64,000 nt of DNA, from contig PDTD01000016.1 in assembly GCA_002748755.1 (NCBI GenBank), forward strand, positions 1-64,000, read 5' to 3'. Positions 20,016-29,553 of this stretch are shown here, piece after piece (the first letter of the stretch is position 1; each line of letters opens with the position of its first letter). The notes under the pieces are model-generated. The model had not been told where the DNA came from. It worked only from the letters and a program-made list of their open reading frames with translations, and did no database searches. This DNA comes from Desulfobulbus propionicus (GTDB lineage Bacteria; Desulfobacterota; Desulfobulbia; Desulfobulbales; Desulfobulbaceae). The position numbers and the translations under genes were made by a program.

Positions 20016-22367
20016 TCACAACACCTCTTTCGGCGCAGATGAACAGGGTAGGTGCTGTCTGAAAACCCTTTCCCTGAAAAAGGTTATGATGTCCTGCCGC
20101 CGTCCTTTGAGTCGAATCTGTTCGGGTATGAGGTTGGATACATCGTATTTCATGATTGACATTTTATAATCCATGGTAGGCGCAAGACGATTGTCCAGGT
20201 ACCATGCATAAAATAAACCGAAAAACAAGCCCGGGGGAGTGAAGCCATCACGCCCATGGATCACTCTGAAATAGACCCTGTCCTCCTCAGGCATGGTCAA
20301 CATTTTAGAAAGGCCCAAATAACAATCTATATCCCTTGCCGACAAAAAGGCATGCAGTTGCTGGGGGGCACGTGTTTTCAGTTGATACATTCTGCCAATC
20401 TCGATCCCATTTCGTCGTATTGGCAGCATGACTTTTTCCAGTGCATAGTCACCGAGTAACGACTGCCCAAGAGCGATAAGAAACACTCTTTCAAAATGAT
20501 TGAGGTTTTCTGTCTGGTCCTGTCTAATGGTAATCTTTCGTTCAGCAGGATCATAAAAGGAGTAGACATTATCCCATTCCTGGCACCGTTGCCAGCAATC
20601 GGGGGAGATAAGGAGGATGCCTTGTACGTTTTGCAGGTGCTCCAAGAGAATGTCAGGATGCTGCCAGAGAAAATCAGCCAACCGCTCCACCAGCCACTGC
20701 TGTTGGACCTCGGGCATCATACGGGGTGAGCTTGCAGAAGCATTCCAACATTCGATGCTGAGATTTTTCAGTTTTGAACGAATCTGTTCAAATCGCCAAC
20801 ATGGCGGCCTCTTTTCCAGCTTTTTGCAAAGAAATGTGGTTGGAGAGGGTTCAATCTGGAAAAGAGGTTCGCATTTCTCCAGGAGTTCAGCTTTGTTTAA
20901 GACCCACAAGGTTTTTATGGCCAGGGCCAAAGCATCTGGATCATGCTGGATCCGACCCCTTCTGAGCAGGAGATCTTCTGAATACAGGCGGGCTTCCACC
21001 GTTCGCAAACCAATCTGTTGAATCTCACTGCGATCCAAATAAATGGGTTGTTTTTCTTCCAGGGCATATTTCTGCAAAATAGAACCGGGGATCTCTTTCA
21101 TTTTTACGCCGAGAACATGCGAAAACAGCCCCTGAATACCCTTGGGAATATTACGCTGGTAGGCTCGAATCAGGTCAGAGACGTGGAACTTGCGGTCTGG
21201 TATCTCCTGGGAGAGGTCTGTCTCTCCTTTCTGCACCCATATATTGGCCACCAGGAGTTTCAAAGCGGTTAGGTTGGAACGAATGGCATCTGCCATGCCG
21301 GGAATCTGCAAAATTGGTATAATGGAGGTATAGAGACTGCCCGGGGCAAAGACAATGATATCTGCCTTGCTCATCAACGCAACAAGTTCAGGGACAAGAT
21401 GCGGTTTTCGACTGAAATCAACAAAAACCCTGTCTACGGCATATCCTCGTTGGGCTTTGCTGGATTTGTCCTCACTGGTCACCAAGACACCGTTGTTGTA
21501 CAGTATCTGTATCTGAGACGAGGTCGTGGTACAGGGCAGGACGCTCTCTCCTTCAACTCCCAATGCCAGAGAAAACTTCCTCAGCCCTTTGGCCGTGGCC
21601 TCCTGCACCATCAGCGGCGAGGCTAGCAAATCATTATTGGTCTTATTTGGTGAAAACTCCTGATAAATTGCCGATGCGACAAGAAGATTACCCAGGCACT
21701 GCGGCCTGTAAAGTGTCGGCGCAAGGCGATCATCGATAAACAGAGACTCTGTGAGCTTTTCAATATACGCCCTAAGTTCGGGCGGCAGGTCAACCAATAT
21801 GGCCCCCGTGTCCACGAGGAGTTGAGCTGAAGAAAACGGACGTGTAATGAATCGATAATTCATCAGGGCAAAGAGGGCATCAACAGCTCTGGTCACCTTT
21901 GATGCACCAAGCCCGTACCGCTGCATCAGTCTATTTCTCCGAACTGATGACAGCAAGACATGACGAAGATCCCCTAGAGCGATGAGGGGAAGATCTTTGA
22001 GCAGTTCACCTGTTGAGCCACCGTCGTCCGTCACACAGACCACAGCATGCAGGTTGGGAAAGACCTCTTTCATGCCGGAAAAAGGGTGCTGCCGCCAGTG
22101 TTTTTGTCTGGAGTCCCCTCCTATGAGGTTAGACAAGCCTGTCCCCCCCCCAAGGACCACCACCTGGAGTTCCTTGACATCAACGGCGTGGATCTGTTCG
22201 ATGAGGGCTGCGTATTGGCGATAAAGCGGTTCGCTGCCTTGCCCGTGCCCACTTTCCAGCAGCAAAGAGGTTATTTTTTCGGCACAGTTTTTCCCTGGTA
22301 GGAAATCAAGGGCCGAAAACGACACGGAGGTGAACTCCCGCATATGTGCATTAACAGGATTTTCCAT
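20016..22367 (-). CDS. YvcK/CofD-like protein with a long extra C-terminal region
   Basis: A 783-residue protein. Residues ~65-410 match the YvcK (gluconeogenesis factor, UPF0052) family, with GGGTGLSNL (73-81), the DDGGSTGELL block (114-123), LGDLRHVL and FAPGSLYTSIIPIL. YvcK binds UDP-GlcNAc in Bacillus and affects cell-wall metabolism, and is about 320 residues long. Here a ~64-residue N-terminal extension and more than 350 further C-terminal residues are present; the latter I cannot assign. The neighbour kdsB (63 bases upstream, same strand) fits an envelope role. The ATG at 22367 is used; the function of the extra region is unknown. Confidence 0.82.
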   Translation of the reverse strand: MENPVNAHMREFTSVSFSALDFLPGKNCAEKITSLLLESGHGQGSEPLYRQYAALIEQIHAVDVKELQVVVLGGGTGLSNLIGGDSRQKHWRQHPFSGMKEVFPNLHAVVCVTDDGGSTGELLKDLPLIALGDLRHVLLSSVRRNRLMQRYGLGASKVTRAVDALFALMNYRFITRPFSSAQLLVDTGAILVDLPPELRAYIEKLTESLFIDDRLAPTLYRPQCLGNLLVASAIYQEFSPNKTNNDLLASPLMVQEATAKGLRKFSLALGVEGESVLPCTTTSSQIQILYNNGVLVTSEDKSSKAQRGYAVDRVFVDFSRKPHLVPELVALMSKADIIVFAPGSLYTSIIPILQIPGMADAIRSNLTALKLLVANIWVQKGETDLSQEIPDRKFHVSDLIRAYQRNIPKGIQGLFSHVLGVKMKEIPGSILQKYALEEKQPIYLDRSEIQQIGLRTVEARLYSEDLLLRRGRIQHDPDALALAIKTLWVLNKAELLEKCEPLFQIEPSPTTFLCKKLEKRPPCWRFEQIRSKLKNLSIECWNASASSPRMMPEVQQQWLVERLADFLWQHPDILLEHLQNVQGILLISPDCWQRCQEWDNVYSFYDPAERKITIRQDQTENLNHFERVFLIALGQSLLGDYALEKVMLPIRRNGIEIGRMYQLKTRAPQQLHAFLSARDIDCYLGLSKMLTMPEEDRVYFRVIHGRDGFTPPGLFFGLFYAWYLDNRLAPTMDYKMSIMKYDVSNLIPEQIRLKGRRQDIITFFRERVFRQHLPCSSAPKEVL

Positions 22368-22430
22368 TCTTCCTTGGCTGAGGGAGACCTTGGTCTACCG
22401 CCATGCGCCGGTACCCTTGCAGGTCGCTCC

Positions 22431-23201
22431 TTACCTGATGCCCCCGCTTTCCTGGAGTTTATGCTCAACCCTCTCTATATCCAGCGGTGTGTCTACTTCT
22501 ATGGAATCATGCTCTGTGAGAACAACCCGGATGGTATAACCGAATTCCAGCGCTCGCAGCTGCTCCAGTTTTTCAAACCGTTCCCACTCGCCCTCAGGCA
22601 ACCCCACAAAGGTTACGAGAAACCCCTTACGATAGGCATAAAAACCAAGATGCTTATAATATGTAGGCTGTTGACTATCATCGGGATTACGCTGGAAGGG
22701 GACAGGTGCTCGCGAGAAATACAGAGCATTCATATAACAGTCAAATACTGTTTTGACGTGGTTAGGGTCAGTTATCTCCTCTGGTCGAATGATCTTATAA
22801 ATTAGTGTCGACATGGGTAGAGCGGGATCCTCGACAAGGGGGCGGGCTACCTGGTCTACAATTTCACCTGGAAATAACGGTTGATCTCCCTGGATATTGA
22901 CGATAACATCATGTTCTTCAATATTGAGCAGTTCTGCGGCTTCCGCAAGACGATCAGTTCCGGTGGTATGCTTTTTTCCGGTCAAAACGACCTCGCCCCC
23001 GAAGGATTCAACAACAGAGGAGATACGGCGGTCGTCCGTGGCCACAACAACACGGTCGAGCATCTGCACCTGCTGGGCCCGTTCAACAACATGTTGAATC
23101 ATGGGTTTCCCTGCAATCAATGCCAGAGGTTTGCCTTGAAAACGATTGGAATCATACCTGGCAGGAATAATTGCAACGACTTTTGTTTTTTTTTCACTCA
23201 T
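22431..23201 (-). CDS. kdsB: 3-deoxy-manno-octulosonate cytidylyltransferase
   Basis: KdsB activates Kdo with CTP to CMP-Kdo for the inner core of lipopolysaccharide. The 256-residue protein has IIPARYDSNRFQGKPL at the N terminus, the VVATDDRRI and NIQGDQPL motifs, and HLGFYAYR near the middle. Length is typical. Presence of a KdnA-like aminotransferase about 1.1 kb away raises the option that the substrate is 8-amino-Kdo, as in Shewanella, but this cannot be decided from sequence here. Confidence 0.93.
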   Translation of the reverse strand: MSEKKTKVVAIIPARYDSNRFQGKPLALIAGKPMIQHVVERAQQVQMLDRVVVATDDRRISSVVESFGGEVVLTGKKHTTGTDRLAEAAELLNIEEHDVIVNIQGDQPLFPGEIVDQVARPLVEDPALPMSTLIYKIIRPEEITDPNHVKTVFDCYMNALYFSRAPVPFQRNPDDSQQPTYYKHLGFYAYRKGFLVTFVGLPEGEWERFEKLEQLRALEFGYTIRVVLTEHDSIEVDTPLDIERVEHKLQESGGIR

Positions 23202-23312
23202 GCGACCGCCTTAAAAGGACTACATAAAAGTAACATATTCCTATTTATACTACCTTGCCACCAAGCAAAAGGCAATGTACATTCATACCACTCTTGAAAG
23301 GGTCAGCAAATC

Positions 23313-24110
23313 GTGGCCAAACCGGTTTTTCTTATCACGCCGACCGTCGACATGGCGAAACAGCAGAAACAAGCTCAGGCACTTGATCTTGAACTCGTAG
23401 ACCAATGGACAGCCAACACTCCGTTTCTGCACCTTGTTGACGGTGCTCTAACCCTATCAGTATGCACACCCGGCTCAGCATCGCCCCTTTCCGTTTTCGT
23501 CGATTTCATCACCTTCCGGCACACTTTAAAACCGGCAGGAAACAAACAAAGATTACTCCTTAGAGCCGTGAAAACCCGGCAATCAGACCATGTCTCCATC
23601 CTTGATGCCACGGGAGGTCTGGGCAGAGACAGTTTTCTCCTGGCGCAGGCAGGGCACGATGTGATCGTATTGGAGCAAAATCGAATTGTGTTTGCCTTAC
23701 TGGCAGATGGGCTGGAAAGAGGAATGCGACAGGAACAAACCAGGGAGACATGCCGTCGTATGGCTTGCCATTGTTGTGAAGCGGCTGCCTACATACTACA
23801 GAGGCAGCCGCGAGTAGAAGTTATCTATCTTGATCCCATGTTTCCAAAAAGAGGAAAATCAGGAAAAGCGAAACAGCAGCTGCAGGTGTTGCAATATCTG
23901 CTGCCTCATCGCGATAATGACTGCCGGCTCCTCTCTTCTGCCTGGGCGGTTCGTCCCCAAAAAATAGTCGTTAAGCGTCCCCTCAAAGGCCCGCATTTGT
24001 GCCATCTGGCCCCCGAGTACACCCTCCGTGGCAAGACCATTCGTTATGATGTCTACACCCCGGTATCACGAAAAAATCCTTTTTCAACGGATCAAATTCC
24101 CATACGCTGA
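23313..24110 (+). CDS. rsmJ: 16S rRNA (guanine-1516-N2) methyltransferase, RsmJ-like
   Basis: A 265-residue SAM-dependent methyltransferase. It has the glycine-rich SAM motif LDATGGLGRDSFLLA near residue 98, the acidic end of strand 2 (VIVLEQN), and the RsmJ-type catalytic loop YLDPMFPKRGKS. RsmJ methylates G1516 of 16S rRNA. The start is GTG at 23313, preceded by aaaggg. It is divergent from kdsB and convergent with the aminotransferase gene. Confidence 0.85.
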   Translation: MAKPVFLITPTVDMAKQQKQAQALDLELVDQWTANTPFLHLVDGALTLSVCTPGSASPLSVFVDFITFRHTLKPAGNKQRLLLRAVKTRQSDHVSILDATGGLGRDSFLLAQAGHDVIVLEQNRIVFALLADGLERGMRQEQTRETCRRMACHCCEAAAYILQRQPRVEVIYLDPMFPKRGKSGKAKQQLQVLQYLLPHRDNDCRLLSSAWAVRPQKIVVKRPLKGPHLCHLAPEYTLRGKTIRYDVYTPVSRKNPFSTDQIPIR

Positions 24111-24328
24111 CCTCTGGTTAGAGAGGAAACCCTACTGATGTACGATCACTCACCCGCCGGAATTGCTCACCAGCTCGGGCTGTACCAGATGCAAAGGTTG
24201 TGGTAGTGCTTGATGGTTTGCTCTCTTTGTTGTCAAAACACCTCCAAAGAGAACGGCGCCTGTGCTGATCTTTGATACACATCTTGGGGCAATACACTGC
24301 AAAGTATTTCTTGTATAAATACAAAAAG

Positions 24329-25528
24329 TTACACCCGAGCGGCTTTCTCCACGGCAGCGATAATTTTTTTTCTGTCTACTTCTGCCAGTTTGACGGGAAC
24401 CTGATAACAGAGTGTCCGTTGCAGCAATGCCGCAGAAGTAGGCAGCGCATCCGGATCGTACACATAGCGGCGTTTGCCATGGGCATAAAACGGCCAACCA
24501 TTATAAGCCAGAGTTTTTTCCCCAAGTAAATGCTCCCATCCAGGATAAAAATGCCAAGTATTTTCACTCCAGTTGATCGCCGCAGCATCATGCTTGCGAA
24601 GCACCCTGTTGACTGCCTGCGCCTTCTCTTTGTCCGGCAGCATGAACGCTATAAAAGTCGCTGAATCCCCTTCGGGATCCTCAATTTCCCGAAAAGTAAC
24701 CCCCGGAATGGCACTCACTATCTCTTTCAGGGTAGCCTTGTTATTGCTCTGGGCTGCGATGATACCGTCCAGTTTGGCAAGCTGGGCCAAGCCTATTGCT
24801 CCCTGCAGTTCCATCATACGATAATTAAAGCCAATAAAGGAGCGTCCTTCACCACCTCGCCCACCAGGATTAACAGCATGGTCGTGTCCATGATCATGGT
24901 ATTCGGACATGGTACGCCACAGGGACTCATCATTGGTAATACACATACCGCCCTCACCGGTTGTGATGGTCTTGACAGAGTCAAAGGAGAACGTTCCCAC
25001 ATCGCCAAAGGTACCAACATGCCGACCATGGATTCTGCATCCGGCAGCTTGGGCAGAGTCTTCTATCACGGGAAGATTGTGCGCGTCGGCAATGGCCTTT
25101 ATCTGTTCGATTCTCGCCGGGGCACCAAGCATATGGACAACAATTATGGCCTTGGTCTTTTCAGTAATTTTTTTCTCTAGATCCAGTGGATCCATGTTCA
25201 GTGTGGTATCAATCTCAGTAAAAACAGGTACTCCCCCAACATCAAGAATTGCCTCCCAAGTTGCCACAAAGGTAAATGATTGCGTTATCACCTCGTCACC
25301 GGCTCCGATCCCAAGGGCAGCAAGAGCGATCTTTACGGCGGCAGTCCCCGAACTGACGGCCTGGGCCTGGGCTGCACCGGTATACGCAGCAAAGGCCTGC
25401 TCAAATTCTCGAACTTTGTAGACACCATTTCTCTGGGCATCAAATTCGTATCGAAACAGCACCCCAGTATCAAAAACATCCAACACCTGCTGTTTTTCCT
25501 CTTCACCAAAGACTTCAAAACCAGGCAT
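24329..25528 (-). CDS. DegT-family aminotransferase, KdnA-like
   Basis: A 399-residue PLP enzyme of the DegT/DnrJ/EryC1/StrS sugar aminotransferase family. It has SSGTAAV (phosphate binding, near 59), EDSAQAAG (156-163) and the PLP lysine K186 in SFDSVKTITTGEGG. The N-terminal MPGFEVFGEEEKQQV and the DHGHDH segment resemble KdnA, which aminates Kdo at C8 in Shewanella. The nearby kdsB supports that reading, but the dehydrogenase partner (KdnB) is not in the window. The alternative is another nucleotide-sugar transaminase. Family assignment is firm; the KdnA role is inferred. Confidence 0.8.
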   Translation of the reverse strand: MPGFEVFGEEEKQQVLDVFDTGVLFRYEFDAQRNGVYKVREFEQAFAAYTGAAQAQAVSSGTAAVKIALAALGIGAGDEVITQSFTFVATWEAILDVGGVPVFTEIDTTLNMDPLDLEKKITEKTKAIIVVHMLGAPARIEQIKAIADAHNLPVIEDSAQAAGCRIHGRHVGTFGDVGTFSFDSVKTITTGEGGMCITNDESLWRTMSEYHDHGHDHAVNPGGRGGEGRSFIGFNYRMMELQGAIGLAQLAKLDGIIAAQSNNKATLKEIVSAIPGVTFREIEDPEGDSATFIAFMLPDKEKAQAVNRVLRKHDAAAINWSENTWHFYPGWEHLLGEKTLAYNGWPFYAHGKRRYVYDPDALPTSAALLQRTLCYQVPVKLAEVDRKKIIAAVEKAARV

Positions 25529-25629
25529 GACATCTCCTTTTAGTAAAAATGTGCTGTGGGATTCCTACCCAGACTTCGTATGAACATTTTGAAAGAATTG
25601 TCAGGAAATAGTTTTTTATAACAAGCTTA

Positions 25630-25683
25630 TTTTGTTATTTTTTTTATTTCCATAACATGTTCATGAGCAATGCGGGCTGATTA
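25630..25683 (+). repeat. MITE-like repeat remnant (right end, copy L)
   Basis: The bases cataacatgttcatgagcaa followed by tgcgggctga match the right terminus of the dispersed repeat family and share cataacatgttcatga with the remnant near 640. The T-rich stretch before it (25617-25650) may be its decayed right arm. No left end is recognisable upstream of the aminotransferase gene. Confidence 0.55.
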
Positions 25684-25817
25684 TATCAACTCGTACCTGC
25701 TCACATCCTTCCAGGTTTGCACTGGCGCACGTTCTCGCTCCAGCAGAACCTGCGCGGGTGCGCGGGAATTGTAAGCGTTCTCACAGTGAGCGTTTGAAAA
25801 TGGCCTGTGGTGAGAAG

Positions 25818-26669
25818 TTACCTCGACGCAAGATAGCCATTATCAATCAGGCGAACCCGTTCAGCAATATGGACGGCCAGGGCAAGCACTGTCTGGGCAT
25901 CGGCTTCTCTTACTGCCTGCAGGCTGTCACAATGCACGAATTCGACGTAATCTATTCGGGTCTCTTGATGCTTGCGAATATGCGCTTCCACCTGTTGTTT
26001 CAAGATGTTGGTTCGTTTTTCTCCTCCGTTGTACAGTTTTCTTGCCAACGCAAGGCCAGTGGAGAGACTCAGGGCTGCATTTCTGTGTTCGGGAAGAAGA
26101 TTGGCGTTCCGGGAACTCATGGCCAGCCCGTCCTGTTCGCGAACAATGGGATGACCGACAACCTGAACCGGCATATTCAGGTCGCGAACCATGCGCCGAA
26201 TGACAGCCAACTGCTGAAAGTCCTTCTCCCCGAACAAGGCGAACTGGGGCTGGATGATGGTAAACAGCTTGGCCACCACGGTCGTCACTCCTGAAAAATG
26301 CCCCGGCCTATGCGCCCCACACAGATTCGTCGTCAGGGCCTGTACCGACACCTCAGTCGTGAAACCTTCTGGATACATCTTTTCAGAAGTTGGGGTAAAT
26401 AGCACCTCTACGCCTTCTGCTTTTGCTTTGGCAATATCGCCGACCAGATTTCTGGGATAACGATCCAGGTCTTCGTTGGGGCCAAATTGAGCAGGATTCA
26501 CAAAAAGACTGGTGACAACCAGATCGCTGAGTTGCTTGGCCCTGCGCATAAGACATAAGTGCCCCTCGTGGAAAAATCCCATGGTAGGGACCAGGCCGAT
26601 GGTTTTACCCTGACCTGCCATTGCAACGGACCAGGCATGCATTTCCTGGGGATTGTCTATTATCTTCAT
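25818..26669 (-). CDS. panC: Pantothenate synthetase
   Basis: PanC joins pantoate and beta-alanine with ATP to make pantothenate for coenzyme A. The 283-residue protein has PTMGFFHEGHLCLM (HxGH-type motif), FVNPAQFGPNEDLDRYPR, FGEKDFQQL and MSSRNANL, all diagnostic. The ATG at 26669 overlaps the stop of the TPR gene (ATGA). panB is not in the window. Confidence 0.96.
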   Translation of the reverse strand: MKIIDNPQEMHAWSVAMAGQGKTIGLVPTMGFFHEGHLCLMRRAKQLSDLVVTSLFVNPAQFGPNEDLDRYPRNLVGDIAKAKAEGVEVLFTPTSEKMYPEGFTTEVSVQALTTNLCGAHRPGHFSGVTTVVAKLFTIIQPQFALFGEKDFQQLAVIRRMVRDLNMPVQVVGHPIVREQDGLAMSSRNANLLPEHRNAALSLSTGLALARKLYNGGEKRTNILKQQVEAHIRKHQETRIDYVEFVHCDSLQAVREADAQTVLALAVHIAERVRLIDNGYLASR

Positions 26670-27367
26670 GACCGTCTTAGTCTTCTCAACTTAGACACGA
26701 CTACGCTTCTGGCGGGATCCTGTTGACCAAACTGTCCACCATGGCCTGCGCTCCATTCAAGATATTTGGAGTACATGACCAAAGCCTGCTCCCTGTTCTG
26801 CATGGTTTCATGTATTCTACCCATGGCAAGGTAGGACTCTGCTTCAAATCCGGCTGTCTCTGCAAGTAGGGTGTACATACCCAACGCTTTTTCATTCTCA
26901 CCGGTTACCTCATACACACTGGCTATTTTTGAGCTGATCAATGGCTTGAGAATTGATGTGGTATCAAGATCTCTATCCATCTGCATAAGGAGCTGCAGCT
27001 CCTTGTCATATTGTTTTTTCTGGTGGTACCGCCGAACGAGCGCTACCTTTGCCCAAGTTGCTGCGTCCATGGAGCTGTACTTCTCCATAACCTCCTGCAG
27101 CTTTTCTTCCCCGTTTTGCGGTGCCTGTATAGCGGCATCTAGTTCCGAGGCAGCCTTGTTGAGGCGGTATGCACGATAGGAACCGTATAACGATACACTT
27201 GTCACCGTAACCAGAATAATGATGGATACAGTCCAGATCTGTTTTGTATGTTCGCGAATAAAGCGTTTTGTCTTGGGCGGCAGGCCAAGCTGTTCCAGCA
27301 GTCCATCGGGTTTATCCACGTTATGGAGCAGTTCCGCATTTTTGTAGGAGGAGGTTGGTTCAGACAT
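26666..27367 (-). CDS. Single-pass membrane TPR protein
   Basis: A 233-residue protein with a short cytosolic N terminus, one membrane helix at about 43-63, and a C-terminal region of helical TPR-like repeats (KVALVRRYHQKKQYDKEL, KIASVYEVTGENEKALGMY, AMGRIHETMQNREQALVMYSKYLE). The topology resembles YfgM-like periplasmic chaperone-type proteins, but the identity is not firm. It overlaps panC by 4 bases; I see no functional link to pantothenate synthesis. Confidence 0.72.
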   Translation of the reverse strand: MSEPTSSYKNAELLHNVDKPDGLLEQLGLPPKTKRFIREHTKQIWTVSIIILVTVTSVSLYGSYRAYRLNKAASELDAAIQAPQNGEEKLQEVMEKYSSMDAATWAKVALVRRYHQKKQYDKELQLLMQMDRDLDTTSILKPLISSKIASVYEVTGENEKALGMYTLLAETAGFEAESYLAMGRIHETMQNREQALVMYSKYLEWSAGHGGQFGQQDPARSVVVSKLRRLRRS

Positions 27368-27790
27368 AAATTTCTCTTTGGTTTCATTATCTCTTTTCTT
27401 TTTACTGTCACAACAATGACTTTCTCACGCTGATCCCCATATGCCCAAATACCTTTGCCCGGGACAGAGGGGGGCATGATGCATGCGGCAGTACACATAT
27501 ATGCTCTTGCATCACAGGATGTGTCACTGCCAATTATCACCCCTCTTCGTATGCAGGCGGTAACATATATGCCTGAGAAGAATATGATACCAACAAAGAC
27601 TGAACCTGACAAAACCTGAGCTGATAAGGAATCTGATCTACGCAGGCTGGGGCGATGAGAACGCCAATGGGCCTATACGAAGCCGGTTTTGCGCTGAATT
27701 ATACAGCAGGAAGAAAAAAATGCATCATGCAATCCCGCAATAACCAGATAAAGTTGCCCCAGGAGCAATCACAGCGTATACTCACAGATT
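27368..27790. other. Divergent intergenic region with a repeat remnant
   Basis: This 423-base region separates the TPR gene from xseA, which diverge, so it should hold promoters for both; I see no clear sigma-70 pair. A partial copy of the dispersed repeat occupies about 27535-27640. The minus-strand open frame here (27202-27612) overlaps the TPR gene and has no recognisable protein features. Confidence 0.5.
27535..27640 (-). repeat. MITE-like repeat, partial copy (subfamily 1)
   Basis: The run ggcggtaacatatatgcctg, then aagaatatgataccaacaaa and cctgagctgataaggaatct, follows the left half of the repeat seen at 41434-41525 in the same order and reverse orientation. The other terminus cannot be recognised near 27430. 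Confidence 0.55.
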
Positions 27791-29134
27791 ATGGACACCA
27801 CACCACATATCTATTCTGTTTCTGAGCTGAACGGCCTTATCCGAAACATGCTGGAAGGAGCATTTCCGTTTATCTGTGTCCAGGGTGAGATATCAAACCT
27901 GCACACGCCTTATTCCGGTCATTCCTATTTCACCCTCAAAGACAACAAAGCCCAGCTTACAAGTGTCTTGTTCAAGCTGCAGAAACGATACCTGGAGACC
28001 GCACTGGCTGACGGCCAGCACGTTATCTGCCGCGGCAGGCTCACCGTCTATGAACCAAGAGGTGATTATCAACTCATAGTAGACACGGTTTCGTTCCTCG
28101 GTGCAGGGAGTCTCCAGCAGGCTTTTGAGCAATTGAAACAAAAGTTATCTCGGGAAGGCCTGTTCGATCCTTTGCGTAAAAAAGCCATACCCACGTCACC
28201 TGAACACATTACCTTGATCACCTCTCCCAGAGGCGCCGCTGTTCATGATTTTATTCAGATAGCAACCAGACGCGCACCCTCCTTGCATCTTCTGGTCTAT
28301 CCAGTCAGTGTCCAAGGCTCCCAGGCACCGGCCGAAATCATTCAGGCCATCCAAATGGTTAACAAAGAGGTGGCTACCGATGTGATCGTCCTCTGCAGGG
28401 GAGGAGGGTCCATTGAAGATCTGTGGGCATTCAATGATGAACAGCTTGCCAGGGAGATTTGTCGTTCAAGGCTGCCTGTGGTCAGCGCAATCGGACATGA
28501 GATAGACTTCACCATAGCCGATTTTGCTGCAGATCTGCGAGCGCCGACCCCCAGTGGAGCCGCAGAACTGATTGTCCCGGACAACAGTACGCGACAACTG
28601 CAGTTGCGGGAGTTGCAGAAAAGAATTGAACAGAGCATGCGGGGCCGACTCTCTGACTACAGTCACAGATTACGCTATGGCGAACAGGCATTGTCCAAGA
28701 TGACCTACCCGCTCGAACATCAGCTCCTCCGCCTGGGTCAACTCAGCCTGCAGATGGAGCGGAGCTTGGAAAACCTTCTCTCTGTGAAAGCAGAACAGAT
28801 TCGTCAACTGAGCGGAAGAATTGACAAGCGTAACCCCATGGCCTTACTCAAACTTCATCGTCAGCAGGTCGCTCATGGGAATTATCGCCTACAGCGGGCG
28901 ATGTGTGGTGTTCTGCATCAGAAAAGTCAAACCATGGTCAAGGTCAGCAGTCTGCTGGATGGAGTCAGCCCCCTGGCTACCCTGGCCCGTGGATATGCCA
29001 TTGTGCGAAAAAAGAAAACACCCCATTCCATCATAACCGACCCCGACCAGGTGGTCAGTGGCGAGGAGTTGGACATCCTAGTCAGTAAGGGCACGCTCCT
29101 GGTTAGCGTGACGGGGACATCGGACAGGGAATAA
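27791..29134 (+). CDS. xseA: Exodeoxyribonuclease VII large subunit
   Basis: XseA is the catalytic subunit of exonuclease VII, which degrades single-stranded DNA. The 447-residue protein has an N-terminal OB fold (VQGEISN, SGHSYFTLKD), the catalytic core (ITSPRGAAVHDFI, RGGGSIEDLWAFND, AIGHEIDFTIADFAADLRAPTPS), a long coiled-coil region and the C-terminal LARGYAIV segment. The small subunit xseB, usually next to it, does not follow; the next 400 bases hold only a repeat. Confidence 0.95.
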   Translation: MDTTPHIYSVSELNGLIRNMLEGAFPFICVQGEISNLHTPYSGHSYFTLKDNKAQLTSVLFKLQKRYLETALADGQHVICRGRLTVYEPRGDYQLIVDTVSFLGAGSLQQAFEQLKQKLSREGLFDPLRKKAIPTSPEHITLITSPRGAAVHDFIQIATRRAPSLHLLVYPVSVQGSQAPAEIIQAIQMVNKEVATDVIVLCRGGGSIEDLWAFNDEQLAREICRSRLPVVSAIGHEIDFTIADFAADLRAPTPSGAAELIVPDNSTRQLQLRELQKRIEQSMRGRLSDYSHRLRYGEQALSKMTYPLEHQLLRLGQLSLQMERSLENLLSVKAEQIRQLSGRIDKRNPMALLKLHRQQVAHGNYRLQRAMCGVLHQKSQTMVKVSSLLDGVSPLATLARGYAIVRKKKTPHSIITDPDQVVSGEELDILVSKGTLLVSVTGTSDRE

Positions 29135-29279
29135 AACAGTATTTGAGGGGATACCAATACCCCATACCACCAAAAGGAAAGGACGGCTCTTTTATCTTTG
29201 CGGATTGAGGAGAAAACCATCTATACAGATGACCCTGTGGAGCCAAGGCCATCACGGCGAAAGCTCGCTTCAGTAGTAC

Positions 29280-29476
29280 CTAGCCCGGACTTCTCATCAG
29301 CTCAGTCGGAGCCAGGTTCGGTCGTTTTTGGCCAAAATACTGCCGAAGATGATACCGCATGGTCTGAGCTTTGGTGAAAGTAGTCCAAATTTGGGTCTGT
29401 TCGCGGACATCAACATGCACCTGTTTTTGTCTATTTCTCCTCAAACAAGACAAAATGTTCATGCATTATCCAGCCT
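29280..29476 (+). repeat. MITE-like repeat, subfamily 1 (copy C, ~197 bp)
   Basis: It starts ctagcccggacttctcatca and has the right arm ctgtttttgtctatttctcc, then tcaaacaagacaaaatgttc. The left terminus is the exact complement of the ccgggctag that ends copy B. The right end is slightly decayed (atgcattatccag). The central part is about 30 bases shorter than other copies. No reading frame of note. Confidence 0.85.
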
Positions 29477-29553
29477 AAAAGACCTGTATACACCATACCT
29501 GAGGCGAAAAGACACATTTCGCAACTCGAGAATAGTTCGAGATCTCATCAAAC

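Noticed and set aside
24300-24330. Palindrome ttgtataaatacaa as a terminator for the aminotransferase gene
   Set aside because: The stem is five to six AT pairs and is not followed by Ts on the minus strand, so it does not meet the usual pattern.
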